Below are positions 7,468 to 8,458 of a stretch of DNA of 8,458 nt, piece after piece. The DNA is taken from the NCBI GenBank assembly GCA_013816645.1, contig JACDEC010000109.1, forward strand, positions 1 through 8,458. The letters are read 5' to 3'. A program made the position numbers and the translations under genes. The notes beneath the pieces are model-generated. The model made no database searches. It was not told where the DNA came from and saw only the letters and a list, made by a program, of their open reading frames with translations. Positions within the stretch are counted from its first letter, which is position 1. Each line of letters starts with the position of its first letter. The DNA comes from Planctomycetota bacterium (lineage in GTDB: Bacteria > Planctomycetota > UBA11346).

Positions 7468-8235
7468 TCAGTAGGTCGCCCGCCCGCCCGTCAGGTCGAA
7501 GGTGAAGCCGGTATTGAACGAGGCTTCCTCAGAGACGATCCAGCAGGACAGCGCCGCAGCTTCATCGAGGGTGCCGGTGCGGCCCATCGGGATGCGCGCG
7601 GTCATGTAGTCGATCTGCTTCTGGTCGACGGTGTCGAGCAGCGGCGTGCGGATCACCGCCGGGGCGATGGCGTTGACGGTGATGCCGCTGCCGGCGACCT
7701 CCTTGCCGACCGCCTTGGCCAGGCCGATCACCCCGGCCTTGGACGCCGAGTACGAGCACATGCCCGGGTTGCCCTCCTTGCCGGCGACCGAGGCGAAGAG
7801 CAGGACGCGGCCGTACTTCTGCGGAGTCATCGCCGCGACCGCGTGCTTGGTGACGATGAAGCTGGCGGTGAGATTGACCCGCACCACGCGCTCGAAGTCG
7901 GCGAGCGACACCGCGGTGATCGGGGTCGACGACGGTCCGACGATGCCGGCGGCATGGATCAGGATGTCGAGCGGCTTGCGCCGGGCGCAGAAGGCGGTGA
8001 TCGCCCCGGACACCGCGACGTCGTCGGCGACGTCGAGCCGGGCGCCGCTGGCCTGCGGGTCGTGCTTGCGCAGTTCCCCGACCACGGTGTCGAGCGCGGC
8101 CTGGTCGCGATCCCAGATCTCGACTGCGGCGCCTTCGCGCGCCAGGCGTTCGGCGATCGCGCGACCGATGCCGGCACCGCCGCCGGTGACTATCGCCGAG
8201 CGGCCGCGGAAACGGGAAGGGTGGTCGGTGGACAT
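7468..8235 (-). CDS. SDR-family oxidoreductase (FabG-like)
   Basis: Classical short-chain dehydrogenase/reductase of 255 residues, expected to be a cytoplasmic tetramer. The cofactor motif TGGGAGIG lies at 17-24, with Asp42 at the end of beta-2 (VEIWDRD), which favours NAD(H) over NADP(H). HAAG at 94-97 replaces the usual NAAG. The catalytic set is Asn121, Ser149 (LLFASVAG) and Tyr162/Lys166 (YSASK). The C-terminus FDLTGGRATY resembles, in my recollection, SDRs acting in sugar-acid (for example 3-deoxy-L-fuconate/rhamnonate) pathways, but FabG-like or other alcohol dehydrogenases are equally possible. The start at 8235 is fixed by GGAG six bases upstream. The open frame continues to 8364, but that extension is proline/arginine-rich, not SDR-like, and overlaps the opposing gene. 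Its promoter lies in the divergent region with the palindrome. Confidence 0.93.
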   Translation of the reverse strand: MSTDHPSRFRGRSAIVTGGGAGIGRAIAERLAREGAAVEIWDRDQAALDTVVGELRKHDPQASGARLDVADDVAVSGAITAFCARRKPLDILIHAAGIVGPSSTPITAVSLADFERVVRVNLTASFIVTKHAVAAMTPQKYGRVLLFASVAGKEGNPGMCSYSASKAGVIGLAKAVGKEVAGSGITVNAIAPAVIRTPLLDTVDQKQIDYMTARIPMGRTGTLDEAAALSCWIVSEEASFNTGFTFDLTGGRATY

Positions 8236-8241
8236 GGGGCG

Positions 8242-8245
8242 CTCC
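8242..8245 (-). promoter_or_regulatory. Ribosome binding site of the SDR gene
   Basis: On the minus strand GGAG lies six bases before the ATG at 8235. It decides the start of the SDR protein at MSTDHPSRF rather than any upstream ATG in the same frame. Confidence 0.7.
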
Positions 8246-8292
8246 GGTGGTCGGTGGCTTGGCCGGCTGGGCGGCGGACTGGTCATTGCACG

Positions 8293-8316
8293 TTGCTCAT
8301 TATTAATAATAGTCAA
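8293..8316. promoter_or_regulatory. Candidate operator: AT-rich palindrome between divergent genes
   Basis: ATTATTAATAAT (8299-8310) is a perfect 12-bp palindrome. Outside it, TTG (8293-8295) and CAA (8314-8316) are also symmetric about the same centre, making a 24-bp interrupted dyad. It is by far the most AT-rich spot I see in this GC-rich window and sits in the 84-base divergent region. It includes the best -10-like sequences on both strands. On the minus strand, TTGGCG (8330-8325) is spaced 16 bases from TATTAA, giving a possible SDR promoter. A regulator bound here could block both directions; this is inference, since no binding protein has been identified. Confidence 0.55.
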
Positions 8317-8319
8317 GGC

Positions 8320-8458
8320 ATGCCCGCCAAGGCGCCGACCGGCGCTCGACCTCCTGCGAAGCACATGTCTCGGCGCGCGACCGCTGCCTACGCCGGCGCC
8401 AGCGCGCTGCTGCGGCGCGCGGTCGACGCGGTGCTCGACGCGCTCGAGGCCGGCGGAC
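8320..8458 (+). CDS. Start of an unrecognised gene, truncated by the window end
   Basis: Plus-strand open frame from ATG 8320 to the window edge (46 codons, no stop), with strong G/C bias at third codon positions, especially after codon 16, so it is probably coding. The start may instead be ATG 8365 (codon 16), which has GAAG four bases upstream. ATG 8320 has only AAGG directly adjacent, and would lie about ten bases after the AT-rich palindrome, which would imply a leaderless or very short-leader message. From Met16 the sequence runs MSRRATAAYAGASALLRRAV, then DAVLDALEAGG, an alpha-helical, Ala/Leu/Arg-rich stretch. It loosely resembles the N-terminal start of GntR-type regulators, and its divergent position next to a palindrome would suit a regulator, but no diagnostic motif is in view. 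I do not recognise the family. Confidence 0.5.
   Translation, partial: MPAKAPTGARPPAKHMSRRATAAYAGASALLRRAVDAVLDALEAGG

Noticed and set aside
6432..7505. Antisense open frame over the M50-like gene
   Set aside because: The minus-strand frame shows a clear HEIGH motif, membrane segments and a zinc ribbon. The plus-strand translation is Gln/Arg/Asp-rich shadow sequence.
8236..8364. 43-residue N-terminal extension of the SDR reading frame
   Set aside because: The start at 8235 has a good ribosome site and SDR-like sequence begins there. The extension would run through the divergent promoter and palindrome and overlap the opposing gene.

Overview
The window is a GC-rich (by eye clearly above 65% G+C), densely coded bacterial segment with two partial and seven complete genes. 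The combination of two SGNH/GDSL esterases (one with a beta-sandwich tail, one secreted) and a scramblase/LURP-one-like protein is what I would expect of a Planctomycetota/Verrucomicrobiota-type Gram-negative. There is no rRNA or other marker, so the taxonomy is a low-confidence inference.

Left half (3-3481, plus strand): a 5'-truncated SGNH hydrolase with a C-terminal beta-rich domain, a LigB-type (DODA/YgiD-like) extradiol dioxygenase, a small exported SGNH esterase, and a LURP-one/phospholipid-scramblase-like protein. The gaps are 56, 92 and 103 bases. Two of them hold GC-rich inverted repeats, so this may be several transcripts rather than one tight operon.

Right half (3495-8235, minus strand, in transcription order): an SDR oxidoreductase, an M50B-like membrane metalloprotease-family protein with an N-terminal zinc ribbon, a fused ABC exporter half-transporter, and an aldo/keto reductase. 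The last three could be co-transcribed. The aldo/keto reductase converges on the scramblase-like gene with only 13 bases between the two stops.

Far right: an 84-base divergent promoter region separates the SDR gene from a plus-strand gene that runs out of the window. It carries an AT-rich perfect 12-bp palindrome inside a larger interrupted dyad, the best candidate operator here.

No RNA gene, mobile element, CRISPR array or phage gene was seen, and no clearly new multi-gene system. No gene-free stretch exceeds 300 bases. The most interesting points are the divergent operator, the displaced Asp in the first SGNH hydrolase, the zinc-ribbon M50-like protein, and the SGNH/dioxygenase/SGNH/scramblase-like neighbourhood, whose shared purpose, if any, cannot be read from sequence alone.
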